Shown here: positions 17,046 through 25,852 of the stretch, piece by piece
How the letters are laid out: each line of letters opens with the position of its first letter
Position numbering within the stretch: position 1 is the stretch's first letter
NCBI RefSeq assembly: GCF_008362905.1
Contig: NZ_VFJB01000002.1
Location: 1 to 64,000 of the forward strand
Direction of reading: 5' to 3'
DNA length: 64,000 nucleotides
From: Deferribacter autotrophicus
GTDB taxonomy: Bacteria; Chrysiogenota; Deferribacteres; Deferribacterales; Deferribacteraceae
Translations under genes and position numbers: made by a program
Notes under the pieces: generated by a model
Told to the model about the DNA's origin: nothing
Databases searched by the model: none
The model's input: the letters and a program-made list of their open reading frames with translations, nothing else

Positions 17046-19769
17046 TTATGAAAATGGTGAATCAGAGTCGCGACTTGATACAGGAATAATTTTGTGAAAA
17101 TCACTGAAAATGTCTTCCTTATTATTATAAAACCTCTCTGCAAACATTCTTAACTTTTTGTTATACTCCTCATCAATATCAACATTCAAAAAATAATCCA
17201 AAAACTCTATAATTTCATTTTCCAAAAACTTTTTATCCTCTTCTGTAAGATAATCTATCTTTTTAACCCCTACTCCGAGCTGTGACTCTTTGATATTTCC
17301 TCTTATGTAAGCCGCCCCTGCCGTCATCCCACTACATATATAATACCCCATTGGGTTATCCATATCTACCACATTTAATACTATACCAATTCCACCCTGG
17401 GCATATTCCATAAAATAATCACCCATACCTTTTTCATATCCAACGCCGTAAATAGCCACAGGTGGTTTCCGCTCATTTAATCTCTTTTCAAAGGTTTCTA
17501 AAAACTGCTCCCAGCTCATTTTACTACATAAGCTTTTTCTTTTCTGGTATTTTATTAACAATTCTTCTAAAATATCATTTTTTTCATAATACTCGTACTT
17601 AGATAAATCAAGCTCAGCCCATTCTCTTGGCAAACCAGCCTTCATCAGTAAAAGATTTCTCACACCGCCACTTTTTGCTACCCTAAATTTACCACTTACC
17701 GCATAAGCAGCAAAAAGATCACTCACATCTCCTGCAATATTTATCTCTTTAGGATTGGACGTATTGGCAACACCAACCTGAACATTGGCAGGAATTGTAG
17801 TCTTTGTGGAGTGGTTTGGTATCACATTTATTTTCACATCTCTCACAAAGGCAAAAGAGTGATTACCCACCAAACCTCTAACAGTAATTTCCTCACATTT
17901 CACACCTGTACCAATTAATCTCTGCCCCACCACATTATCTAGATAAAATCTTTTCACTCCACGCTCTACCGCCATTTTCATAATAAGATTCAACGTCCTA
18001 CTATCAATCTCACTCACCTGAACATCTATTTTTAAAAAATCACCTTCTATTTTACTCAAACACTCGTTAATTAAACCTTCATTTTCTCTGTAAATCATAT
18101 CATAAGTTTTAAAAACTTTATGATTTCTCTCTCTAATGGCTACATTTGATACCTGTTTTTCAAAATCTTCTATTCCAAATGTTTGGAAGAGCAATGGATC
18201 ATTGCCGTGATACCTGAATCTTCTTGCTCCAACCACGTCAGCATGAGAGCTCATACCAAGCCCAGCTGCCAATCCTTCCATATCTTTTTGAAACGATTTT
18301 ATCATATTTACGATATATTCACTTGCAATTTCAGGATCGATTCTATCTCCATACTGCCTAGAAGTAATCCCCCATGCACACTGCCCGGTATGACAGCGTT
18401 GGCACAAAGTGCATCCTAAAGGATGAAGAGTCCTCATCCCCATCCCTACAAAATCAGCACCCGCAAGAAGCACAAGAAATGCATGAAAACTATCAAGCAC
18501 TCCTCCTTCTGATATAATGGAAACCTGCTCCCTTAACCCTTCTTTGCGTAATGCAAGATCAGCAATGTGAGTAAGATAAACTACATTTAAACCTTTATTT
18601 TGTAAATCCACATAATGGGCAGCTCCTGTTGAACCATCACCGGCTTTTATAGTAATGTAATCAAATCCCGCTTTTGCGAGAGCAACAACAATTTCTGTGA
18701 AATTCCAAGCCGTACCATATACATCTGCACCGATGAGCTTCTCATCTCCAAGCAAAGCCCTTAAAGACTCCACTCTCATAGGTAGCTCTTCAATGGAATA
18801 CTGTAAATGCTGAGGATTCGGTGAAGTTAAATCTCGTAAAGCTTCAACACATCTAAGCAAAGCAATCTCAATATCATTTTTCTTAGCCTGTAACCTTCCA
18901 CCCTTTCCTTTCTTAGCATCCTGCCCATACTTCATGGAAATACCGGCAAATTTATCCAACTCCACCCATGGTCCATATCCACCTGAACCAAACTGCAGTA
19001 TGCAGTATTTTGCTGCCGGCATCATATCCGGATGCAGATACCCTTCCCCTGTGAAAAAAGGACGTCCCAACTTTATACTTGCCATTAACCTTGCCAGAAA
19101 AGCCTCATGACTATTGGAGCCATAACTCATATGCACATCAAAAATCGGTGTTTCACATTTAAACTTTGCTTTCCTCTTTCCAAGAAACATATTGTCAAAT
19201 TTACCGGCATACTCATGAAGATGATCTCTTTGAGGACTCAAAATTTCAGCTGCATCAATGAGCCAATCGCTAGATAATTTTGATTTTTGCAAACCCAAAT
19301 GGGCACTGCTAACAGTAGATTCGCCATTTGCCCTCATCAAACAATTATTGATAACCGTAGAATCGGTAAACTCCACACCGATATCATGGTAATCAGGATT
19401 TTTATATACTTTGATTGCCCTTTGAGGACACATTTTCACACATCTTTTACAGTTGCAACACTCATCAGGATTAATCCATAATATCTTCTCAATCAAATGA
19501 ATCTCATCATCTTCCCCTGCTTTCACTCTGTTGCCCTCAATGTCATAATAAACCATTTCCATAGTGAAAACACCATAACCACTTTCGGGGTCATTTAAAT
19601 TGTGTGTACAGGCTTCCACACACCTTGCACAATGCACACACCCTCTACCAGGCTCTTCTTCCTCAGTAGTTACTTTAACCCAGTATTTTGCTCCCCTTGC
19701 ATAAACTCCGGTAGATTTAGGCTCTGTATATTTAATGGAAGTTTTTACAATAACCTCTTTCTTAATCAT
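17046..19769 (-). CDS. Glutamate synthase-like FMN/iron-sulfur subunit with GXGXG domain
   Basis: A 907-residue catalytic subunit equivalent to the centre and C-terminus of GltB. The N-terminus has two [4Fe-4S] motifs, CVHCARCVEAC (about 42-52) and CNCKRCVKMCP (about 103-113). The FMN-dependent glutamate synthase domain (about 190-560) includes TIKAGDGSTGAAHYVDL, and a third cluster motif CTLCQRCHTGQC sits where GltB holds its 3Fe-4S. The C-terminal part is the beta-helix GXGXG domain (about 600-840). It would reduce 2-oxoglutarate plus channelled ammonia to glutamate. It overlaps the amidotransferase gene by 8 bases. Ferredoxin rather than NADPH may be a direct electron route. Confidence 0.88.
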   Translation of the reverse strand: MIKKEVIVKTSIKYTEPKSTGVYARGAKYWVKVTTEEEEPGRGCVHCARCVEACTHNLNDPESGYGVFTMEMVYYDIEGNRVKAGEDDEIHLIEKILWINPDECCNCKRCVKMCPQRAIKVYKNPDYHDIGVEFTDSTVINNCLMRANGESTVSSAHLGLQKSKLSSDWLIDAAEILSPQRDHLHEYAGKFDNMFLGKRKAKFKCETPIFDVHMSYGSNSHEAFLARLMASIKLGRPFFTGEGYLHPDMMPAAKYCILQFGSGGYGPWVELDKFAGISMKYGQDAKKGKGGRLQAKKNDIEIALLRCVEALRDLTSPNPQHLQYSIEELPMRVESLRALLGDEKLIGADVYGTAWNFTEIVVALAKAGFDYITIKAGDGSTGAAHYVDLQNKGLNVVYLTHIADLALRKEGLREQVSIISEGGVLDSFHAFLVLLAGADFVGMGMRTLHPLGCTLCQRCHTGQCAWGITSRQYGDRIDPEIASEYIVNMIKSFQKDMEGLAAGLGMSSHADVVGARRFRYHGNDPLLFQTFGIEDFEKQVSNVAIRERNHKVFKTYDMIYRENEGLINECLSKIEGDFLKIDVQVSEIDSRTLNLIMKMAVERGVKRFYLDNVVGQRLIGTGVKCEEITVRGLVGNHSFAFVRDVKINVIPNHSTKTTIPANVQVGVANTSNPKEINIAGDVSDLFAAYAVSGKFRVAKSGGVRNLLLMKAGLPREWAELDLSKYEYYEKNDILEELLIKYQKRKSLCSKMSWEQFLETFEKRLNERKPPVAIYGVGYEKGMGDYFMEYAQGGIGIVLNVVDMDNPMGYYICSGMTAGAAYIRGNIKESQLGVGVKKIDYLTEEDKKFLENEIIEFLDYFLNVDIDEEYNKKLRMFAERFYNNKEDIFSDFHKIIPVSSRDSDSPFS

Positions 19770-20949
19770 TGTTCCATCTCCAGTTATAATCTAATTTTTT
19801 TAGCTTTTTATCTTTGACTTCAAAGGCAACAATTTTGCCGGCATCTGGATCATAAACTTTATCCAAAGAAACTTCCATAAAATAAGCCGCAGAAAGAATC
19901 GCTCTCTGTTCGCTACCCAAAAATGCCACTTTATCGTTGTATCCAATACTAAATGACCTTAAATGGTCCCTATCCGTCATACCGATACAATAATCATCCA
20001 CAAGAACTATAGCGGTAGCAGGACCACTCATCTTCATCCTATTTAAATAGGGATCTTTTATAAGCTCAAGATATCTCTCTCTTTTTTCCTCATCCATCTC
20101 TTCTAACTCCTGAGGAAACTTACGGCACATAATCCACTCAATTTCCTCAATAGAAAACCCTTGTCTTAAAAGATAATCAGTTTGTAGAAAAATAGCCTCT
20201 GAATCTGTACCCACATGCAAATCTATACCAAGCTGTTCAAGAGCAGTGGCATTTGATTTATCACTCGATAAGTGGCCATTATGAATCCCTGAAATTTCTC
20301 CAAGAGATATAGGCTGAGGCCCCCACCATAAACCTCGTCCTTTACTGGTAGGCCATCTCAAATGTATCAGGCAACCCTCATAAAACCAATCTTCATACTG
20401 CTCCAAGTCATAAAGTTTGATTGTATCCTGTAATTCAAAAGCGGTAAGAAACGTTCCGTTCTCTTTTGAAGATGAAAAGATTCTTGCGTCATCCATAAAA
20501 GTTTTATTAAAAAGAGTTACATGTTTCAAAATATATTTGTAATCGTCAGCAATCCTCTCCCGATACATCATTTCTTCTTTTGTGGGAGGCGTGACATAGT
20601 ATCTTTTTATAACAGGTAAATCGTACTCATAGTAAAATTTCTTCTGAACCATATTTTGTGAATCAAGAATATGAACTCCCCAATCTTCAATTACCTCTTC
20701 AAGCTCTCTTACTTTGTACTGATTTCGATACATTATGTGAAAAACGTAAAAATCATTATCTTTATAAATACCTTTTAATGTTACGCCGGCACCGGTCCTT
20801 CCTCGATATTGCAAACACATCGCAGCTTTTAACAACGGCATTAACCGAAATTCTCCAAAGGAAGCCAGCAAACCACAGGCACCAAGAGGTAACCCCTCTT
20901 TGCCCCCTGAAAATTCCTCTACTGTTATCTCTCTATTTCTTTTCAACAT
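19762..20949 (-). CDS. Class II glutamine amidotransferase subunit of split glutamate synthase
   Basis: A 395-residue homologue of GltB domain 1. The catalytic cysteine is Cys25 in PLGACGLLASFG, implying removal of a 24-residue propeptide as in GltB. Other Ntn-hydrolase features are YRGRTGAGV, HLRWPTSKG, IHNGHLSSD and HVGTDSEAIF. It hydrolyses glutamine and passes ammonia to the FMN subunit encoded next. It overlaps the upstream GltD-like gene by 17 bases and the downstream gene by 8. The separate-polypeptide layout resembles archaeal-type glutamate synthases. Confidence 0.86.
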   Translation of the reverse strand: MLKRNREITVEEFSGGKEGLPLGACGLLASFGEFRLMPLLKAAMCLQYRGRTGAGVTLKGIYKDNDFYVFHIMYRNQYKVRELEEVIEDWGVHILDSQNMVQKKFYYEYDLPVIKRYYVTPPTKEEMMYRERIADDYKYILKHVTLFNKTFMDDARIFSSSKENGTFLTAFELQDTIKLYDLEQYEDWFYEGCLIHLRWPTSKGRGLWWGPQPISLGEISGIHNGHLSSDKSNATALEQLGIDLHVGTDSEAIFLQTDYLLRQGFSIEEIEWIMCRKFPQELEEMDEEKRERYLELIKDPYLNRMKMSGPATAIVLVDDYCIGMTDRDHLRSFSIGYNDKVAFLGSEQRAILSAAYFMEVSLDKVYDPDAGKIVAFEVKDKKLKKLDYNWRWNND

Positions 20950-22654
20950 CTGAAACCCCTAATAGCTTTTTTAAGTTTGTATATTGTTTTTCAACATAAT
21001 CTATTTTTGGTGAACCCTCCTCAATTACACTGAGGGCAGCTCGTGGACAGGCTTCCACGCTTTTGAATGTAGCTGAGCCCATCTTCTCCTCTAAAAAGTG
21101 GTAAAAACAAGCATCCTTTTCCAGACTCCATTCGGTAATATGTTTCACAATGGACCCACCCGCATACCTATAACACCAATCACACTGTATACAAATTCCA
21201 CAAAAGAAACACCTCTTTGCAAAAAGAACAGCCATATCTTCATCAATAGTTTTTACAATCTCTCTAAAGCTTTCTTTTCTTTCTCCAAAATCGAGTTTTT
21301 CTTCAACTAACCTTGAAGATTTATCAAAATATTTCACATTTAAAGTATCAAAAAATGCAATCTCTCTCTCAGGCTCCTCTGCCACATCAATTCCCAGATT
21401 TTTTAATACGGCTCTTGCTGTCTCCCTTGCAAGTCCAACAGCCCTCACCACCATACCGGTATTCTCCACTGCTCCCATGGCCGCATCGCCGGTTATATAA
21501 ACTTTATCTTTCAACTCTACAGGTAAATCATGACAAATAAGCCTTGGAAACTCTATTGAAAAACTTTCCCCCACGAAATAGAAATCAGGCTTGTCACCCA
21601 CAGCTACTACAATCCTGTCAAATTCAAACTCTTCATAAACATCTTTTACCGGCACCGGTCTTCTTCTTCCGCTTTCATCCACAGGGCCAAGCTTCATTTT
21701 TTGGCATTTTAAAATCAACTTCTCGTTTTTCCTTTTAATACTCACAGGTTGAAGTAAAAATTTAAAATCAACACCTTCCCTTTTCGATTCTTCCACTTCC
21801 CCCGGATGAGCGGTCATTTCAGAAACAGTCCTTCTATAAATAACAGTCGGTTTTGCACCCAATCTCACCGAAACCCTTGCCACGTCAAAAGCAGTATAAC
21901 CACCACCGATAATTCCTATACTTTCACCTTTTTTTAACTTTAAATTTTCTACATTATCAAAATTTACATCTCTTAAAAACTGTATTCCGTTATAAACCTT
22001 TCCTAAATCCTCACCTTCTATCCCCATAACACCAGGTTTATGGGCACCGGTTGCAACTATAACGGCATCATACTCTTTCACTAACTTTAAAAATTTCTCT
22101 TTATTAACATTTTCATCACAATAAATATTAACTCCTGTATCAATAATATACTGTAACTCCTTTTGAAAAATCTCTCTCGGATATCTGTAAACAGGTATCC
22201 CTTCAACCAGTAATCCCCCAGGTTTTGAGTGCTTTTCATAAACATCCACTTTAACACCTTCCTTTGCAAGGAAATAGGCTGCAGAAAGTCCTCCGGGACC
22301 AGAACCAATCACAGCCACCTGTTTATCATTTTTTGTTTTAACATTTTTAGGTTTTAACCCCTTTTTATAACCCCAATCTGCTACGAAACGCTCTAATGCT
22401 TTTATATCCACTGGCATATCAAATTTTGCTCTGTTACAGGCCGTTTCACAAGGATGGTCGCAAAACCTCCCACATCCAGCAGAAAAGGGATTAGTCTCTT
22501 TAAGCAGATAAAACGCTTCTTCAAATCTTCTTAAACTAACCAGATGTAAGAATTTTGGAATATCATTTTTGGCGGGACAACCTGTGTTTCCTAGATGATC
22601 CTTTGAATAACAGGGACTTTTTCTATTTACATAAACAGGATAAAGTTTTTTCAA
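20933..22654 (-). CDS. GltD-like NAD(P)H:FAD oxidoreductase with iron-sulfur domains (TTG start)
   Basis: A 573-residue flavoprotein. The N-terminal Fer4_20-type domain contains CGRFCDHPCETAC (about 61-73). The FAD-binding GSGPGGLSAAYFLAKEG and NADPH-binding GIIGGGYTAFDVAR motifs follow. The C-terminal extension is cysteine-rich (CFFCGICIQCDWC and a later CP), absent from minimal GltD, and may be another cluster. It would feed electrons to the FMN subunit. The start is TTG at 22654, supported by GGAGGAG immediately upstream. A minus-strand TATAAT lies at 22693-22698. First gene of a three-gene operon. Confidence 0.86.
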   Translation of the reverse strand: MKKLYPVYVNRKSPCYSKDHLGNTGCPAKNDIPKFLHLVSLRRFEEAFYLLKETNPFSAGCGRFCDHPCETACNRAKFDMPVDIKALERFVADWGYKKGLKPKNVKTKNDKQVAVIGSGPGGLSAAYFLAKEGVKVDVYEKHSKPGGLLVEGIPVYRYPREIFQKELQYIIDTGVNIYCDENVNKEKFLKLVKEYDAVIVATGAHKPGVMGIEGEDLGKVYNGIQFLRDVNFDNVENLKLKKGESIGIIGGGYTAFDVARVSVRLGAKPTVIYRRTVSEMTAHPGEVEESKREGVDFKFLLQPVSIKRKNEKLILKCQKMKLGPVDESGRRRPVPVKDVYEEFEFDRIVVAVGDKPDFYFVGESFSIEFPRLICHDLPVELKDKVYITGDAAMGAVENTGMVVRAVGLARETARAVLKNLGIDVAEEPEREIAFFDTLNVKYFDKSSRLVEEKLDFGERKESFREIVKTIDEDMAVLFAKRCFFCGICIQCDWCYRYAGGSIVKHITEWSLEKDACFYHFLEEKMGSATFKSVEACPRAALSVIEEGSPKIDYVEKQYTNLKKLLGVSDVEKK

Positions 22655-22692
22655 TTTCTCCTCCTATGGTAATTATCCTTTATTCTTTTTAT

Positions 22693-22698
22693 ATTATA
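22693..22698 (-). promoter_or_regulatory. -10 box of the glutamate synthase operon
   Basis: On the minus strand TATAAT is found about 39 bases before the TTG start of the GltD-like gene. No good -35 lies 16-18 bases upstream (best hexamer TGAGGT). A consensus TTGACA occurs further upstream with only a poor -10. Activator dependence is possible but unproven. Confidence 0.45.
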
Positions 22699-22796
22699 AC
22701 ACAGATTTAAGAAAAACCTCAGATAGTTACTAGATTGTTTTATAAGGTTTGTCAAGTCTTTTAGATAAAATTTTAAGGTATCTTAGTTATTTTTGC

Positions 22797-24506
22797 TTAT
22801 AATCTTAGTTTTTCCGCAATTTCGTCAAAACTTTTTGTATTCAAAACCTGCTCTTTTATAATACACCCTTTTCTCGCTACATAAACACCAAATCTTAAAT
22901 CATCAAACCCTTCTTTGTAATGAGCATCCGGACTTATTGAAATGAGTAGATTGTATTTATGAACATATTCCATCCTCCTCCAGTCAATATCAAGTCTGTG
23001 AGGATTTGCATTCAACTCAATTACCACCCCATTCTCCTTGCACACTTTAAAAACTTCATCCTCGTCAAAAGTATATCCTTCTCTACTCAATAAAAGTCTA
23101 CCGGTAGGATGTCCAAAAATATTTACATAAGGATTACTGAGTGCCTTAACCAGCCTTTTTGTCATACTGTTTTTATCCAAATTAAAATGAGAATGAACAC
23201 CTGCAATCACAAAATCAAACCTTTGTAACACTTCATCATCAAAATCCAGAGATCCATCTGCTAAAATATCACACTCAATCCCTTTTAAAATTTTAATTTC
23301 TTTATACTTTTCTTTCAATTCTCCAATCTCTTCAAATTGTTGAAACACTCTTTTTTCATCCAACCCGTTTGCGATATAAGAAGACTTGCTATGATCGGAA
23401 ATTCCTACATATTGGTAATTTCTATCCAGACAAACTTTTATAACATCTTCAATACTCATAGAACCATCGGAATAGCTTGTATGCACATGGAAAACACCCC
23501 TTATATCATTTAAGGAAATCAAATTTTCTTCATCCACCACCCTTTCAAACTCGTAAAACCCCTCTCGAAGTTCCGGTATCACATATGGCATATCAAGAAG
23601 AGTGTAAATATCTGATTCTTTTTCAATTTTAATTTGTTTATCTCCATCAAAAACACCATATTCATTTATTTTATAACCTTTCTCCTTCCCCTTCATTCTA
23701 ATTATTTCATTATGTTTTTTACTACCCGTAAGATGATGCAACATTGTAATAAAACTATCTCCATCACATATCCTAAGATCGGTATGGATACCTTTGTATT
23801 TAAATGTTATTTTCTTGTCCCCTTTTTCTTCCAAATTAATGTCCTCATTTTCGCTCAAATACTGAATAAAATGAGGGATACAATTACTTTCTTTCAGTTC
23901 AACAACAACATCAATATCTTTAACGGTTTCAAGCTTTCTCCTCAAACTACCAGCTATCTCGATCCTCTTAACATCCTTGAACCCTTTAACCACATTCTTC
24001 AAATCCTCTGCAATTGGCTCTATTTCAGAAAACAAATATCTATCCTTATGTTTGTTATAAAAAGAAATCCCTTTTAATATCTTTTCCTGTGTTTTTAAAC
24101 CGAATCCCTTTAACAATTTTAACCTATTCTCATTGCAAGCATACTCAAGTTCTCCAATAGACCTTATATTAAGCTCTTTATAAAGCCTAAACGCCTTTTT
24201 CGGTCCTAAACCCGGAATTTTTGTCATCTCAATCAAAACTTCAGGTGTATTTTGTATTATTTTTTCAAGAGCATCAAAACTTCCTTTCTCTATAATTTCT
24301 AAAATTTTTCCGGATAATGCTTTCCCTACCCCTTTTATATCCGTCAAAACTCCACCATTTCTCACATAATCCACTATTTCAAAATCCAATCCTCTTATTA
24401 CTCTCGCACCTCTTCTGTAGGCTGTTACTTTAAACGGATCTTCATTGTTCAACTCAAGATAATCTGCATATATTTCAAAAAGATCTGCAATATAACTGTT
24501 ATTCAT
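22797..24506 (-). CDS. polX: Family X DNA polymerase / PHP 3'-5' exonuclease (PolX)
   Basis: A 569-residue repair polymerase. Helix-hairpin-helix DNA-binding regions lie in the first 150 residues (VLTDIKGVGKALSGKI, MTKIPGLGPKKAFRLYKEL). The nucleotidyltransferase core has GSLRRKLETVKDIDVVVE with the two catalytic aspartates near residue 200. The C-terminal PHP domain contains VFHVHTSYSDGSM (about 337-349) and further His/Asp ligands (GHPTGR, SPDAHY). It overlaps the ntrX stop by 4 bases (ATGA) and ends this operon. Role: base-excision or gap repair; there is no obvious link to the sensor genes upstream. Confidence 0.94.
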   Translation of the reverse strand: MNNSYIADLFEIYADYLELNNEDPFKVTAYRRGARVIRGLDFEIVDYVRNGGVLTDIKGVGKALSGKILEIIEKGSFDALEKIIQNTPEVLIEMTKIPGLGPKKAFRLYKELNIRSIGELEYACNENRLKLLKGFGLKTQEKILKGISFYNKHKDRYLFSEIEPIAEDLKNVVKGFKDVKRIEIAGSLRRKLETVKDIDVVVELKESNCIPHFIQYLSENEDINLEEKGDKKITFKYKGIHTDLRICDGDSFITMLHHLTGSKKHNEIIRMKGKEKGYKINEYGVFDGDKQIKIEKESDIYTLLDMPYVIPELREGFYEFERVVDEENLISLNDIRGVFHVHTSYSDGSMSIEDVIKVCLDRNYQYVGISDHSKSSYIANGLDEKRVFQQFEEIGELKEKYKEIKILKGIECDILADGSLDFDDEVLQRFDFVIAGVHSHFNLDKNSMTKRLVKALSNPYVNIFGHPTGRLLLSREGYTFDEDEVFKVCKENGVVIELNANPHRLDIDWRRMEYVHKYNLLISISPDAHYKEGFDDLRFGVYVARKGCIIKEQVLNTKSFDEIAEKLRL

Positions 24507-25852
24507 TTTTTTAGACCAAACTGATTTATTTTTCTGTGAAGATATGTCCTTTCAATCTCAAGAATTTTGGCAGACTGAGATATATTCCAATTAGTACTCT
24601 TTAATACTTTTGCAATATAATTCTTTTCAAATATCTCTTTAGCCTTCTTCAAAGGTAAGCCCATACTAATAATTTCAAAGTCATCATTTTTCAGCCCTTT
24701 CAAAAACCCAGGAGCATCATCTACTGTAAGTTTATCCGATTCTGATAAAACCACCATTCTTTCAACTGTATTCTTAAGTTGTCTTACATTACCTGGCCAA
24801 TCATACTCTACAAATAACTCCATCAACTCATCATCAATCTCTTTCAAATTAAGACCATTATTATAACATGATTCTTTTAAAAAATGATCTATCAGCAAAG
24901 GGATATCCACTTTTCTCTGCCTGAGAGGAGGAACATGAATAGGTACCACGTTAATTCTATAATAGAGATCTTCTCTGAATCTCCCTTCTGCAATCTCTTT
25001 TTCAATATCTTTATTTGTTGCAGAAATTAATCTGAAATCAGATCTTATAACTTCATTCCCTCCAAGCCTTGAAAATTCAAATGTTTCCAATACTCTCAAC
25101 AACTTTGCCTGCATCATCAAATCCATATCCCCTACTTCGTCTAAAAATAGAGTACCCTTATTTGCAAGTTCAATTTTACCAATTTTCCTACTTACGGCAC
25201 CCGTAAATGCACCTTTTTCATATCCAAACATTTCACTTTCTATTAATTCAGATGGAACAGCAGAACAGTTCAACTCCACAAATCTCTGATTTGAACGCTT
25301 GCTTAAAAGATGAATTAGTCTTGCCACATGTTCTTTACCTGTCCCATTATCTCCTGTAATAAGTACCCAAGCATTTGTTGGAGCAATCTTTTCAATTCTA
25401 CGCTTTAATTTGGTTATTTCATCACTTACACCAATTAACTCATACTTTTTCAATAGATCAAATTTATAATATTTCAAATCTCTTACAAGTTCGATTTTGT
25501 CACTGATATGTTTAAGTAATAAAATTATTCTATCTAGTGATAATGGCTTTTCAAGGAAGTCATAGGCACCGTGCTTAATTGCATCAACTGCATTTTCGAT
25601 ATTCCCATGCCCACTAATGATTATAACTTCCGTCTCTGGAAAGTACTTTTTTATGTCCTTCAACCCTTCATTGCCATCCCTATCAGGAAGCCAGATATCA
25701 AGAAAAATTACGTCATAAACTTCCTCTTTAAGTTTTTTAAAACCATCCTCAAATGTTAATGCAAAATCAGCTTCATGCCCTTCATCTTCTACAATATCTT
25801 TTATTGTGCCACATATATTTTTTTCATCATCAATGATTAAGACCTTCATCAT
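24503..25852 (-). CDS. ntrX: Sigma-54-dependent response regulator, NtrX-like
   Basis: A 449-residue activator. Receiver domain 1-120 has phospho-acceptor D52. The AAA+ sigma-54 interaction domain has Walker A GDNGTGKEH (the usual second-position S/E is varied), the intact sigma-54 contact loop GAFTGA, and LFLDEVGDM as Walker B. The C-terminal Fis-type helix-turn-helix (AKILEIERTYLHRKINQFGL) completes it. It shares ATGA with the ntrY stop, so the pair is co-translated. A sigma-54-type promoter at 42735-42750 is one candidate target in this window, by inference only. Confidence 0.92.
   Translation of the reverse strand: MMKVLIIDDEKNICGTIKDIVEDEGHEADFALTFEDGFKKLKEEVYDVIFLDIWLPDRDGNEGLKDIKKYFPETEVIIISGHGNIENAVDAIKHGAYDFLEKPLSLDRIILLLKHISDKIELVRDLKYYKFDLLKKYELIGVSDEITKLKRRIEKIAPTNAWVLITGDNGTGKEHVARLIHLLSKRSNQRFVELNCSAVPSELIESEMFGYEKGAFTGAVSRKIGKIELANKGTLFLDEVGDMDLMMQAKLLRVLETFEFSRLGGNEVIRSDFRLISATNKDIEKEIAEGRFREDLYYRINVVPIHVPPLRQRKVDIPLLIDHFLKESCYNNGLNLKEIDDELMELFVEYDWPGNVRQLKNTVERMVVLSESDKLTVDDAPGFLKGLKNDDFEIISMGLPLKKAKEIFEKNYIAKVLKSTNWNISQSAKILEIERTYLHRKINQFGLKK

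Noticed and set aside
18183-18419. Frames antisense to the glutamate synthase genes
   Set aside because: Shadows of strongly conserved coding sequence on the opposite strand.
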